Shown: positions 11,332 to 24,596, counted from the first letter of the stretch. The stretch is 64,000 nt of DNA from Hirudinaria manillensis (GCA_034509925.1 CM067526.1:910001-974000), one strand, 5' to 3'. Numbers and translations: made by a program. The notes: generated by a model not told the origin, from the sequence alone.

Positions 11332-12377
11332 TTCGAATATTTAAACCCGTTCTGACTCTGGTTTAGTCAAAAAAAAAAAGTCAAAGATCCAAACTCGTCT
11401 AAACTTTACTGCTTCCAAATATTCCTCACGAACCTCTAAACACGAGAGCAATCTCGAACGAGAGCACGATAGCCAGCGAAAAGGAGGCGATTGTCAATTC
11501 GTAGAAGGAACGACTCTGCCGTGGTTTCACCTTGAAGCGTTGATGAGTCAAAACTAAGAGGGGCTTCCAACGAAAACGACCCCCGATCCACCAGAGCATA
11601 CCGAAACACTTCTCACCCGTACGTGTGTGTAAGGTATTAAATCCAGCCGAAGTTTTAGCCATTAGTAAATAAGTGCTTACGCTATGAGTGCAAAACACAC
11701 ACGCACGCACGTACACAAACACACCGAACAGGAAAACCGACGTGAGAGGACAAATCGTGTTGATTTCTTAAAGAGAAAGCACCGCCTATAAATATTGTAA
11801 AATTGTTGAGCAGCTATCACAAAAAGCCCGTTTCGTCTCGTCCAATCGAGCAAGCCGAACTGCCTCGAACCCACGCCCCGAAAAGCCAGGCACCTACGAA
11901 CCCTAGCCAATAAGCAGAAGTCGGTAGACAAATTGCAGCTCGGTTTAGATGCCGGAAATGCAGAGTTAACTCATCTTGTGCGCACCGAACGAGAGAACGT
12001 ACGTACGTGCAGACGTATCTTGCGTGCGTCCGCCGTCGAGTTCCGAACGAAATGCTCGTCGGGCGGGACACGACAAAAACTGAAACGTCTCTCGCGACTT
12101 CTACGAATGACTCGACGAGACGAGGGTCTGCACCCGGGGTCGGGGCATCGCCGCTCGGCAGGTCGAGATGGAAGGATACGAACGAAAGCAACCAGACTCG
12201 ACTTTTGGACACAATTTCGTGTAGCAGATGAAAAGACAAACATCCTCGGTACTCGTGGAGAACGAAAAAAAAAAAAATATTACCAACAAAGAAAAACAGC
12301 GACCTCCTCGCCAGCATTATAATGAACACCATCATCATCACCACCATCATCAACAACAACGACGACAACATCATCCC

Positions 12378-12422
<45 letters not shown>

Positions 12423-12485
12423 GAAAGCAACAAATGTTCATTGTCACATTGTTGGGTTTCGGTGGCCTAGCACCAGAGCAACTCC
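11332..12485. other. CpG-rich noncoding stretch, probably 3' flank or UTR of the 14-3-3 gene
   Basis: The stretch is richer in CG dinucleotides than its surroundings and has several overlapping open frames on both strands. None shows family resemblance or splice-supported continuity. It lies directly downstream of the minus-strand 14-3-3 stop codon. A (CAT)n/(CAA)n tract fills 12327-12422 and creates poly-His and poly-Met frames. Confidence 0.45.
12327..12422. repeat. (CAT)n/(CAA)n trinucleotide tract
   Basis: Imperfect CAT, CAC and CAA triplets, ending in about 15 perfect CAT copies before ATGAAAGC. Confidence 0.9.
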
Positions 12486-15400
12486 TCAGTTGCCTTCACC
12501 CTCCCCGCGGTCCTCTTCCTCCCCTTGGGCATCTGACGTCCACAGCTGCAAAGAAGAAAACATCGAGAACTTGCTACGCAAAATTTTTGCAAGAATGGAA
12601 ATTAAAGTTCATAAACATCGAGAACCACTGGCATAGAAAGCACCACAACAACAACAACAACGAAGGAGGTCATCCCGGTGCCATGACGACGACCTCATAA
12701 ACACCAAAGATGATGCGGACGACCAAACTAACCGTCAGGTTGTCTCTCAAAAGCTGCATGATGAGGGTGCTGTCCTTGTACAGGTCCTCATTGAGAGAGT
12801 CCAGCTCAGCCATGGCAGCATCAAAGGACTGAAAGAAATAAGTTCTTACTTCGAGAATTCGTAACGAGGTTTACGTGTCTGTAAATTGTAACGTTAATAA
12901 GAAAATCAATTGATAACAAGATTCTTAGTTGTGCTCCCCATCAATCTCTGACCTATACAAGACCCTCACAAGACCCTAGCAGCTGACTTTAAGGAGATTA
13001 CATTCCTAAGACTCCACAATGCATTAAAGAGGTCACTTTATGAATCACTTTGCATCAATGACCTCGAGCATTCGTGATTGGTTTGGTGATTACCAACGAT
13101 TATTAGTTTGCGTCTGCTGCAATTTCCCCGAGCTACGAACCGACTTCGATGCCGCCTCCACAAAGCGGCGCCAGATTTGATGAATTAATGATGAATTAAG
13201 AGGTGAATTAAGTTAATGATGCTTCATTTCTACGATAGAAAGGAGGTAGTTACTGTTCAAACTGAAGTTCATTATAGCAATTATTTCTCAATTTTCTTGC
13301 TCCTGAATTAGTAAAATACAAATAATGACCAAGCACCTAATTCTTCTTAGTGAATTTTCAGAAATCTTTCAGTTTGTTACTATCATCATCACCATCATCA
13401 TCATTATCAACATTAATATTAAATAGTTACCTTAAAGTTAGCTGAAACTATCTTAGCTGGCCCTCGTAACTATAATCACTACTTCCGTATCCAAGTTATT
13501 CAGAAGCAAGCACCCACAAACAAGACCTTAATAATAGTAATTGGCCGTATCATTAGACCAGCGATAATTGTTCCTAATGATTTAAGTCATTGTCATACTT
13601 TAAATTGCAGTCTACAATTAACAGGACATCTTTCATACGAAGGCGGGCAGGGAGACCCTATTTAAGGAACGCACGTCGCGGCCGGTCTCTAATCCGATTC
13701 TCGACACTCGTCTAAGTTCGTCACGTCGTCCGAGATGGTTCGAGAAGACGACAAAAGACGTGCAGAGCCGCTTCCAACCCTACCACGGCACGTGCAATTC
13801 GCTTCTAGCTAAACTCGAATCCTATTAAGCGGTCCGGCAGAGGCACCGTCACCTCACGGCCCCCAAAACCCTCCGCAATACGTTTTCATGCGAACTCTTT
13901 GTTGAACTGGTTGCCCCTCTGGAGTCTAAATTTTATGAGCAGACAAAAATAAAACAGCCTCTCCCATCAGCTGCTTCTCCGCAACACGTGCTCCTGACAT
14001 CCGTTCGGTCTTCAATCTTTCGACTTTGACGGCAACAATTGACAAACCCGCCGCGACAATCGGGTTATAGAAAAGCTCCCCGAGGCCTCGGCACGACGTC
14101 ATTCTCGTCATCACTTCTACTAGCCACATCCTAACTAAATTCTACCTAAGCAGTGAACTTCTACCCCCTTTATTATGCGAACCTGGATCCCTACGACCCT
14201 CTAGCACAAGAGGCAGCGGCTCTGGCAAGTCTACTCTTTGCCAGACTATTTAACTTAAAAACAAAGCCGGTCCACTCGGACAATAAAATATGAATAACGA
14301 TTTGAAAGACATCGAACGAGCTCCTAAAGAGAAACTAAAATTAGACAAGAGCAGACCTGCTTGGCCAGATTGCAAGCCTTGTCGGGAGCATTGAGGATTT
14401 CGTAGAAGAAGACAGAGTAGTTGAGTGCCAGACCCAGTCTGATGGGGTGGGTGGGCTGCATCTCCTCCTGTGCCACCTTCATGGCTTCCTCATAGGCCTT
14501 TTCCGAGTCGCTCACAGCACCTGCACGATCATCATCATCATCGTCATCATCATCATCATCATCATCAGTTTGACACTGTGGAAACGGTCTACCATCGTAA
14601 CAAAGCAAATGAATCCAAAGCCACTTTTGACAAAAGGTCAATCACGAATCAAGAAGCTAGTGCAAAATACTAATGGCCGTCTCCAGCCAATCGGGGCGGA
14701 CGGAGGCGAACGACTCACTTTGCTTATCGTCCCCTCCAATTTCTGCCAGGTAGCGGTAATAATCGCCCTTCATCTTGTAGTAGAAGACCTTGCTCTCTCC
14801 TGAAGCGGCCTTGGGAATCAAGTGTTTGTCAAGGAGATTCTGTCGGAGTAAAAACATTTATATTGAGTTTAAAACGAGTTTTATTTTTTTAATAAAAATA
14901 ATAATCTTTACGAAAAATTATCAAGGGCATATTTTCCTAATCATTGCTAAGCCATTATCTGAAAGTTAAGTTAACAATCACAACCTGTGGACAAACTTAG
15001 TGGCAGCTGGATATGCTGTGATTTCATAACATCTTAAGGGACGTACATTCAACATTAGGTGGATGTAATGGGAATAACCATTCTTTCAAAATTTCATTCT
15101 AATTTCATTCAGTCTCTCGATTGACACAGGAGAATTTTTAAGACTAAACTTCTACAGGCATTCAAAAATCAAGACAGCACCCCACTCAACAGTCCAGATG
15201 GAACTGACAGGATAGAAACATTCCAGTGGAAACAGAAGATTTAGAAAAACCTCCAAGTCTTTTCACACATGACAGGACTTTGCAAGACAGAGGCACATCC
15301 AAACAAAGTCACAAAGACAATTCGTATATCTAATTGGCTGAGAAAAATTAAAAGGTCGGAGAGAATAGAAATGTCTAAAACTGAGATCTGGCAAAACTCA

Positions 15401-17623
15401 AATCAGATATTGGTGACAGGTGAGAGAAATTATCATTATCATAATACCGAGAACTAGTGCAGTATCAGGTCCGAACTTTTACATTTAGACAGATACTAAT
15501 TTTAAACACGCAGCACATTTGGCTGTGTATTCTCTCGTAAATTCCACTAGTAAATTCCTTTATTCTACAAACTATTGGTTGATTAGTCAGAATTCAGTGA
15601 ATCATTACAAGAGGCACAGACTGCGCCCACAGACATATCAACTTACTTCACTCACTCACTCACACCCAACTCAACTCATTCACTCACTCAGCAGAGAAAG
15701 TAATCAAGACAATTTGCGCATGCCGAACTCCAAAGAGAGTCAATTGGTCCCTTTAGTCCACGCACGAAGAATGCCACGCATGGCAACCCGGTGTAGCAAT
15801 TTAGAGAGTTCTAAGTAATTCGATCTCAAATTCCATATATGGCCTGTTGATTATCGGGGTCTCGATACACCGAGCAGCCTATTATTGAGGGGGCAGTTTG
15901 ATTGGTTCTCTCTAACTGAGCCTCCTCCGAAGCGATGCATGCGCATTCAAAACAAAAACAAAAAAATAATAATAATTCCCTCCGATTCCTTCCAGCCCGA
16001 GTGCACGAAGGGGCGCCAATCATCTGCCTGGAGAGCGTCATCGCTTCCATCTCTCCAATGGAAAATTACCCAGCCTGGGAAAACGCAGACGAATGTCCGT
16101 CAGGTCCGAAGATGTGAACTTTTTGAGGGGATTTTCTTTTTATTCGAGTCGCAATCAATACAATCTAGTGCGCCTTTGTTGTTGCTGATTCACCAATTAG
16201 GCGCAGTTACTCGAGTTATTGAGGGATATGTTTATCAGATCACAAGTGTATGACTCGTGCCCGTGTGTTTTATTTATATTTTTATAACAATACTAATTCC
16301 TGACGAATTTGCTTCGTCAGCACCGACAGTAGCAGTAACAACAGGAGAGTCTCGAAGTGCCCTCTGAAGGATCCGCTCAGCAGCGGCCATCATCGGCGAC
16401 GCAACCACGGATCCAAGCAACGACATCCAAGACGATCGTCAGACGGTCACCAGACCAGAGCAGCATGGAAAGCTCGCACGGATTTTCCTAGCAGCCGTAT
16501 TCTCACGTACGCGTATCGTTTCACACGCTCACGTTCCCTACAAGTGCTCTCACGTACGGTCGCATGCACACGACAAGTCTGTACAAGCACCGCCTCGATT
16601 GTTACAGCTCTCTAGTACGCCTTGCTGCAAGGTGGGAGTGCGTGTGTGGAGAGGAGATCCACTGGAAAGATTCACGTACGAGGAGCCCGACGAACATTAA
16701 AATGGCGGGCATCCTATCCTAGCCAAGAAGTCCGAAAACCGGTTTCGGCGAGACTCAGTTGAAATCTCTGGCAATAGAGAAATTCTTGCTCGAAACGCCG
16801 GCCGAGTTCAATACATAGCTTCCCCTCCAGTAGCCTGAAACAGTGCACGCCACTGGGCCGCTATGAATTAATGCGTGCATGCATTATGCATACGCAACTA
16901 AAGAGCTCACATTCACGTGATAACAATGGCCATGAATGTGGCCTCGCATTACCTAGATTGGCTGTACAGAAATTTCTGCATAATTCTCAGACTAGAGTCA
17001 CATTTCTGATTTAAATACTTTAAATTGCCTAGCTGAAAATTTCCATAAAAGTGAAAACTATTGAGTTCACACCTCTGTGTCACATTTGTCTATAACCATA
17101 TTGCCACAAAGTACTTCCTGCATAAATTGGTATAGAGCCAGAGACCCACTTTAGTGCAACTTAAAATGTCTAATTGTCAAACAAAAGTTGAAAAACTAAC
17201 AAAATTTGCTCATTATAATGGATAAATTACAAGAACTAAAACCTACAACTAGTCTACTTTCAGACAGAGCATAACCCACCAAAATGTAGCCTAAAAAGTA
17301 ACATGTTTAATTGTAAAACTCACAATGACGTCTTTACTGATTTCCCTCAGCTCCTTCTCAATCACAGTCTTGTAGTCCTTGACCATGGCATGCTTCTTCT
17401 CATTGCCCTCAGTCTTGACTTCTATGCTGGAAATAACTCTCCATGCAGATCGTCTGGCCCCTATGACATTCTTGTAGGCCACAGACATGAGGTTTCGTTC
17501 TTCATTGCTCAGTTCTCTGTCCATTTCCGTCACTTGCTTCATGCAAGCCGTCATGTCGTCGTATCTCTCGGCCTGTTCGGCCAACTTGGCTTTCTGGATA
17601 AGTTCTTCCCTTGTGTCGGCCAT
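12486..17623 (-). CDS. 14-3-3 protein (zeta-like), 5 exons
   Basis: Exons: 17324-17623, 14719-14839, 14357-14520, 12733-12828 and 12486-12545, totalling 741 bp and 246 residues. That is the normal 14-3-3 length, with consistent phases (0, 1, 0, 0). Diagnostic stretches: [14 protein letters not shown] near the N-terminus, [31 protein letters not shown] (phosphopeptide-binding Arg), [28 protein letters not shown], and [15 protein letters not shown] joined to LWTSD in the last exon. The acidic tail ([12 protein letters not shown]) is encoded by the last exon. 14-3-3 dimers bind phosphoserine/threonine motifs in cytosolic clients such as kinases. The start is the ATG before ADTREEL; the upstream frame holds no better one. 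Introns of about 1.5 and 2.5 kb are unusually long for this window; I saw no alternative exons in them. Confidence 0.96.
16300..16760. other. CpG-rich block inside 14-3-3 intron 1
   Basis: The block has many CG, CACGTACG and ACGT motifs compared with the AT-rich surroundings, and no long open frame. It may be an unmethylated regulatory island or decayed older sequence; the sequence alone cannot decide. Confidence 0.3.
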
Positions 17624-18230
17624 TTCAATTGAACTAAATCAAACCTAGACTCGAATTAACAAGAGAGCAGTTCAAGACACCCGCAACCTGACGGAACACA
17701 CCAAGCAGAGCTTGTTATGCAGATGAAGGGCTTCCGTGTCAAAAACACTAAAGAAGATATAGGCAGCCTGCCTGACACATTTACGTCGTAGCGATGCTAA
17801 GATATTAATTTCTTTACCAAAATTTGATAAATTAAATTATTTAAAATTATTGATGCATTAAAAATTATCAATTAATTTTAATTTTGTGAAAAGATACATA
17901 CGACCACGGAACATTTTTATTGCATAAAAATTGTTTTTCAACTTTGTTGCAGCAAATAAAAATGCCATTAAAATATTACAAATAAACGGCAGCTATTAAA
18001 TTTTATGCTTTAAACAGAAACATGTTTCGTAAAGCAATTCGATGTTTGATAGAAAAACCAAAAGTGGATTTCGAGCCGAGGCTGTCTGGGATGTCAGTTT
18101 ATCAACGGCGTTCGTTGGCTTGATCGTGCTTGACGTCGGCGTGTGGTTTCTGGTTAGCACTGGAATGGGTTTCAACTTTTAGTCAAAGTGTTTGAAATAA
18201 ATGGAACGCTGCAACAAAGAATTTGCAAAG
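17624..18230. other. Region between the 14-3-3 start and the TSSK-like stop
   Basis: It contains the promoter side of 14-3-3 and the 3' flank of the kinase, both minus strand. A minus-strand AATAAA (TTTATT on plus) near 17917 could serve the kinase transcript. No TATA box is evident upstream of 14-3-3, and no other gene is seen. Confidence 0.4.
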
Positions 18231-19869
18231 TCACTTGCTGCTCTTTTTCTCTGCCGCAGGCTGGGAATCTTTTCGCTCGAATTTAGCCACCGTTGCGGCA
18301 AGCCATTCAGATTCTTTGATATCTTTGATGGTGAACCGTTTCTCGATGCTGGCGTTCAACATTCCGTGGACAAGTTTTTGTAGTTCATCGGATATTTTTT
18401 TGCTTTTACTGAATGTTACTCTCTTCTCCAGCTGTGTGGCTATCATTTTCTTCACGTTCGAATCATCAAACGGCATGGAACCGCATGCCTGCGGGAAATT
18501 TTAAATCGGATTTAATTAATGATTCGATCATTTAGTAATTACCGGTAAAATTGGCTTGACTTTTAAAGCTTTTATTTTTTTTTTAACAAATAAAACTTAA
18601 AACGATGTCTAAAGTTGCCAAAATTTCAAAGCACTAGAGACCTCAGTCCAAATTTTAAATATTTGCAACTAATTAAAAGCTAAAGAAGAGCTGACAATGA
18701 TGTATAAGATGACTCCAAGACTCCATATATCTCCCTGGGTGCCCTTGTAAGGAATGCCTTGAAGGATTTCTGGTGCAGTATAAGCAGCACTGCCACAGTA
18801 AGTCTTGCTCAGCTGGTCTGTCAGTTGGCGCCTGGAGAAGCCAAAATCCGACACTTTGACGTTGTTGTCGTTGTCCAAAAGAATGTTCTCGCACTTCAAA
18901 TCTCTGCTTAACAACAATTTCGTTAATGAAAATTAATGTCGGATTTCACCGGGTCGACCCTAAAGAATATTAGTCTTTGGCCAATACAGAGTAGTTGCCA
19001 AGATAACGACGGGGTAGTAGCTGAGTTCATGACCTTATGGTACAAGTCCTCGTTATAGCGAGGACAGCAAATGCGATAATTATATTTAAAGACATTTGAC
19101 CCATGAGATCTCCTGAAGCTATCCACATATTCAACAAACCTGTGGACAATGTTTCGTATGTGCATGTACTCTACGGCGCTCAGGAGTTGATAGAAGAATA
19201 CTTTTGCCTTTTCCTCGGGCATGGCGCCACGTAATTTGATGTAATTCAATAGATCGCCTCTACCAGCCAGCTCCATGACCAAAATTATCTGCAACAATTG
19301 CATTAACATTCAATGTCGTACAATGTCTTATGTGCTGCGAGTGAACCGAAAAAAGTGACACAACAAACTTCCATCTGGCGAATAGATTATAAAATACGAC
19401 ATAAAGAGTAAATAACTGAGACAAATCAAAATTCTTTTTCCAGCATGAAATGTAGACATAAAAAATTTTCAAAATCAAGTCGAGGATCGAAATCGAAATT
19501 CGATTTTCAAGATGTCTCGCATTCTGCTTTATGTTTTTTTCACGGGAGATTGAGGGAAAATCAAAGTAAAACTGACGTCTCACAGCTAAAGCTGACCTTA
19601 TCGTTGACGTCTATGACTTCGTAGAGTTTGACGATGTGCGGATGGTGCAGTGACTTCAGAGTTTCGATCTCTCTGGGCAGAAACTTGGAATAGTAATCCT
19701 TAGAAGGGTGTTTCTTGTTGATGATCTTCAACGCCACCTTGCCGTAGGTGTTGGAAGTGGCCGACATGACCTTGCCATAGCTTCCTTCGCCAAGAACGGA
19801 GTTGAGTTCATATCCGAGTTTTCTCAGTTCCTCTTCTAAGGTCACATTGCCCTTCCTGGGCATAGCCAT
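18231..19869 (-). CDS. Testis-specific serine/threonine kinase (TSSK)-like protein, 4 exons
   Basis: Exons: 19597-19869, 19140-19288, 18696-18903 and 18231-18488, totalling 888 bp and 295 residues. The catalytic domain fills most of the protein. Glycine loop GEGSYGKV at 27-34, VALK lysine at 48, helix-C Glu at 67 (REIE), HRDLKCEN at 140-147, DFG at 160-162, then [21 protein letters not shown] and [20 protein letters not shown] plus CGSAAY...PEILQGIPY is typical of the TSSK branch of the CAMK group. After [12 protein letters not shown], the exon junction gives ACGSMPFDD, aligning with the family's (C)MPFDD. All catalytic residues are present. Vertebrate family members act in spermatids. A second ATG two codons in (19863) could also be the start. 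Donors after exons 1 and 3 are weak GTCAGC sites. Confidence 0.93.
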
Positions 19870-20892
19870 GAGCCATGAATGTATTACGCTGCTCAGAAAC
19901 AACCCTGCAGCTTATTGGTCGATTTTGGAGAAAATCAAACTTATATATAAAAAAAAAAAATAGAATTGACGTGGAATTTAAAGCCCTTTCTTTGAGCTTA
20001 TGATTTATTGAGATTTCGTCTTCTCGATTTGACTCTACGATGTAACTTTAAAACTGCAAAAGATATCTTTCCCTTCTCTTATCCTTTCTCTCGGCTAGCC
20101 ACAAAGTTCACGGTCATTTTGCCCCCATATAATAAACATTGGAGCGCGAAAAAAATGCAGGCGAATGATTGAAAATTTCCAAAAGCTTCGATTATTTTAC
20201 TATGTTTTCTTTTCGAGTCTGTTTCGCTATGATTTTTATTGATGTTTCTTCTTTCAATACAACAACGTCATAATAACACGATCGGCCACGAGATAGCAAT
20301 TGGTAATCCCAGTTAAAGTTATTAATCCCAGTTAATAAAGGCATTTTTAACATTTAATTTTCATTTTTCAAGAAATCCTCATATTTTTTTCATACGAATC
20401 TCATAAAAAACAAAGAGATTTTCTTCCATGTGTTCTTGACCAACGTAACTTGTGGGAGGGATTGCTGGGTCTTTGTGAATATTTCCTATAAATATTTTGC
20501 AAGATTTCGTAAATAATATTCGGATATTTAGCAAAAACGTCTCTTTTGTAAAGCCATCTCACTTTAAATCTTAATGTAAATCATTAATTATCCTATTTGA
20601 CGTAAGTCATAACTGTAAATGATCATTGTAACATGATTCTCTCCCGAGGATTCTCAAAAGTACAATTTTAAACAATTTAAAGGATAATCATTTTAAAAAT
20701 GTTTCCAGAAAGCCGGAGCGATGGAGATCCATATTTTCCATCGTCGGGGATGGATCTCAAAAAGATTGACTCCGATTGCTCCACAAATGGAATATCTTTT
20801 CGAACGTGCTCCGCTCCGTTCAGAACGTTTCGAGTTTTTACACATTTCAAATCGAAATCAATTTACTTGTCAAATGTTCTTTTTATTATATA

Positions 20893-20909
20893 AATTATTA
20901 TTATTATTA

Positions 20910-20961
<52 letters not shown>

Positions 20962-20978
20962 CATCATCATTATTATTA
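20893..20978. repeat. (TTA)n trinucleotide tract
   Basis: Near-perfect TTA repeats, continuing into CAT/CAC repeats up to about 21068. Confidence 0.9.
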
Positions 20979-21302
20979 TTATCACAGTATCATCTTCATC
21001 ATCATCATCATCATCACCATCATCAACAAAGACACTATCAGCATCACCATCGTCGTCGTCGTCATCATAATTAATTTATTATTGTCGTTCATTGAGACAC
21101 CAATCGAGATAAATTATGTATCGTGTTCGTCCGAGACATTTTTTATAATATTTAAATATTTACGATTTAACAGTATATTATTGTTAAAACAATTTCCACA
21201 AAATTATTAATATATTGGAACATTAAGATGGTGTTAAATATATTTTCGATAATGTCTCTCATATATAAATATTTTACACACGTTATATTATGTTTTATGT
21301 TA

Positions 21303-21320
21303 TTCTTCTTCTTCTTCTTC

Positions 21321-21352
<32 letters not shown>

Positions 21353-21373
21353 GTTATTATTATTATTATTATT
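21303..21373. repeat. (TTC)n then (TTA)n tract
   Basis: Six TTC triplets followed by about 16 TTA triplets with one GTT interruption. Confidence 0.9.
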
Positions 21374-21693
21374 AGCAGTAATAATAATCGTATTATAATA
21401 TTAATTTTATTCATTTCACTCAGTCTGATTGTCATTCTCAATGTCAAAACAAGAAAGAAAACCATCACTGAATATTTACGAGTTTATTTTTAACCACCGG
21501 AAATTTCCCGACAACCGATTTCGAATTTTCCATCAGCCTTAAGATAATAATCGTAATATATTATTTATAATTACAAATCATAATTTAAGATTACGATTAC
21601 GACGACGACGACGACGATGATGGTGATGATCCCATTATCATTTCTTGGATAATTTCTCAAATTAAAGATATAATATTTTCTTTAATAAGTCTT

Positions 21694-22184
21694 TCATTTT
21701 CCTCCAATAAATTCTGAGAATTTCTTCGACACCATCTTGGAACCTCTGTAGGGTCTCGGCCAGCCTTGCCTCGGGACGTAATGGAGGTAGTCCCTGTCTG
21801 GAATGAAAATACATTATTCAAACAACGAGCCTGTAATAAATTATGCAAACGAGTTGCTAATAAACGTTTCTATTAGAACTAATAACAGACACGAATTCAG
21901 TTCAGTCCAAATTGTGAACTACTACATATTCAAAATGCAAATTACTGACGACAATAGATAATTTTATGCAAACGAGCCAAATATGAATGAATAAAATTCA
22001 TGAATTTCATTGGAACTCCATTAAATCGTAAATGTTTAGCATAGAAATTCATTTTTAGCAAAAAGAATGTCCAAGATCAGTTGTATGTGCCCAACGTCTT
22101 TCATACAGTCTCACGGACCTCCAATAGAGATAAATCCAGAAATGGATTGCTCTCATGACACTGGTCATTTATTATTATAATAAA

Positions 22185-22217
<33 letters not shown>

Positions 22218-23161
22218 CATTAATATTGTTAATATTATTTTACCATTTATATTGCAGAGTCCCCGAGTTCAACCCCTACCTTTGGACTCAAGGTACGGGT
22301 TTAACGCGACCCCTGTCCACGGTCCAATGTCCTCATACTAATTGTCGTAATTTGAATTTAAAATTATGAATCGCAGCAATATTAAATCGACATAATTAAA
22401 GTTTAAAAAAAAAAAATTTAAAATGTCCGCTTAAGGTTTCGTCGAATCGAAAATGAAACATTCTTTCGCCGAAAATTCCCCGGGCATTATAAAATTGGAT
22501 TCATTGTTTTAATGGAAATTTATCTATCAATTGACTTTGGCTCACTTGTGATAATAACGATCGCTATGGTCATGATGATGGTATCATCATCATCACTGAC
22601 TATCATATATGTCGACGACGACTACGAAGATGATGATCGCGGTGTCGTTGTTGATGATTATGATAATGATGCGTAATTTGAAAAGAACTCTCTAACTTGT
22701 ACCATGTTATTAATCTAGTAACAGTGCTAACTAACAACTTCAGCGTTTGTCAGCGAGACGTTAGTGTGCTAGTAGATCGGTTAAATTGTTCCATTCATAA
22801 AAATTAATATGTCCCAAACTTCAGGCCTAATCATTCACCCATACATCCATCTACCCATAAGCCTAACTTTTCACGCATCCACCAATCCATCTATCCACCC
22901 ACAATCCTTTCATTCATCCGTCTGTCTACTCGACCAACCTGTTGTCTTGGATTCGTCATTCTCGCCGTATTCCTCTTGCAGCAGTTCAACTGGATACCTC
23001 TCCGACTCGAAACTCCTGTACGTCTTGGGGTAAACTTCCTCCAAGCTCTTCATCTGGTTCCCGTAAAAGCCAGGTGAGACGGGCCGCTTTGAGATGACCA
23101 GCGATGCCAAAAGTACCACCAAGATGACGCAGAGGCTCCTCTGACAGAACATCTTCACCAT
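21694..23161 (-). CDS. Candidate neuropeptide/secreted peptide precursor ending in EFIGGK
   Basis: Coding exons are 22939-23161 and 21694-21797, joined in phase 1 (ACAG/GTTGGT donor, CATTCCAG acceptor), 327 bp and 108 residues. The coding exon extends 5' as UTR to an acceptor (CCTTTCCAG) near 23224. A donor CCC/GTGAGT at 23693 could end a tiny leader exon just after the TATA box at 23732-23739. The product begins with a clear signal peptide (MVKMFCQRSLCVILVVLLAS), then KRPVSPGFYGNQMKS. It ends with KK followed by FSEFIGGK and the stop. KK plus a C-terminal Gly-Gly-Lys is what a dibasic-cleaved, amidated peptide would need (FSEFIG-amide). The ending resembles protostome EFLGamide (TRH-related) peptides, but there is one copy and Ile replaces Leu. 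The signal peptide and splice model are seen; hormone identity is inference. Confidence 0.6.
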
Positions 23162-23731
23162 TAGCTTCACTTGGTCTTGGATTTGAAGTTAAAGAGCTTT
23201 GGAGAGATTCAGAAGACAGGATTTCTGGAAAGGAATGCAATGTCAGGATTAAGAACAGGATATAATTATAAAAATAATTGCAATAAAAGAATATTATGGT
23301 AATATTTATATTGTATAATATCATATAATAATTATTACGATAATTGAAATCCATCAGTTATGATGGAACTACCACAATAATTATTATTTATCGGAATTAT
23401 TTATAATAATTATAATTATTGATATGATTAATTGATGGTCATCCAATTCCGATCAATATTTTGATTTTCTTAATCAAATGGGATTTTGAGGAAACGACCG
23501 AAACAATAAAGAATTAATTTTGCTTCGATTTTAAAAGATTATTTACGAATTAAAACAAATATCAGATAATTAAAACAAATATCTGTTTTAAATCTCCTCA
23601 AATTTAATTATTTCAAATAAATTAATAATTCAACAAACTAAAAATTCACTATTATAATAACTTGTAAAAAATAATAAGCCCAGAGAACTCACGGGAGAAG
23701 GTGGAGCGGATAACGACGGCCAGAGCTTCTT

Positions 23732-23739
23732 CTTTTATA
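23732..23739 (-). promoter_or_regulatory. TATA box for the peptide-precursor gene
   Basis: TATAAAAG reads on the minus strand. A donor-like CCC/GTGAGT follows about 40 bp downstream at 23693, consistent with a very short noncoding first exon. Confidence 0.55.
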
Positions 23740-23767
23740 GACTTCCACTGAAACGGAAGGCGTCATC

Positions 23768-23960
<193 letters not shown>

Positions 23961-24100
23961 TCATCGTCGTCGTCATCATCATTATCGCTTATTGTTCTTA
24001 TTTTTATCGTTAATATCGAACCGCTGTTTGCTTCTTGGCGTCCTCAAAAAGTCGTTATTGAATCCTTGGCAGAACTTCGTAGACGAAGTGCACTGAGGCA

Positions 24101-24375
24101 CAGGGACATCCGAACGGTCAGAGGAAGGTACAGACAGGGACATCCGGACGGTCAGAGGAAGGTACAGACAGGGACATCCGGACGGTCAGAGGAAGGTACA
24201 GACAGGGACATATCCGGACGGTCAGAGGAAGGTACAGACAGGGACATCCGGACTGTCAGAGGAAGGTACAGACAGGGACATCCGGACGGTCAGAGGAAGG
24301 TACAGACAGGGACATCCGGACTGTCAGAGGAAGGTACAGACAGGGACATCCGGACGGTCAGAGGAAGGTACAGAC
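24101..24375. repeat. 34-bp minisatellite, eight copies
   Basis: The unit GGGACATCCGGACGGTCAGA plus GGAAGGTACAGACA repeats with 34-bp period from 24103. The fourth copy has a 2-bp AT insertion (GGGACATATCCGG). Some copies read GACTGTCAG instead of GACGGTCAG. It is open in all frames, so the 124-codon frame over it is not evidence of a gene. Confidence 0.93.
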
Positions 24376-24519
24376 GGTCAGTCAATCGGACAGAAAGACG
24401 GGGTTACAGAGTTAGAGAGACAAATACAGGAACTGACTAAAATCTAAACAGAGGCCCTTTTGATTTGGATTGTGATTGTAGTTAGTTCTCGTTAAAATTA
24501 TCATTGTTAATTTATTATC

Positions 24520-24538
24520 ATCATTATTATTATTATTA

Positions 24539-24591
<53 letters not shown>

Positions 24592-24596
24592 CATTA
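24520..24596. repeat. (TTA)n trinucleotide tract
   Basis: Near-perfect TTA repeats with one ATTTATT interruption near 24541. Confidence 0.9.

Larger units (their letters stand above)
19870..21693. other. Intergenic, TTA/TCA simple repeats, no gene supported
   Basis: It holds poly-A/T runs, (TTA)n at about 20893-20978 followed by CAT repeats to 21068, and (TTC)n/(TTA)n at about 21303-21373. Open frames at 20699-21210 follow these repeats and I reject them as genes. Confidence 0.55.

Noticed and set aside
11417-12330. Several overlapping open frames on both strands of a CpG-rich block
   Set aside because: No family resemblance or splice-supported continuity; high GC lowers stop-codon frequency. 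It is better read as 14-3-3 3' flank.
22255-22300. tRNA-like B-box string GAGTTCAACCCCT
   Set aside because: No A box, acceptor-stem pairing or cloverleaf could be seen around it.
24066-24440. 124-codon Arg-rich frame, a possible repeat protein
   Set aside because: It follows a 34-bp minisatellite whose period is not a multiple of three; the frame changes with each copy and no start context or splice site supports it.
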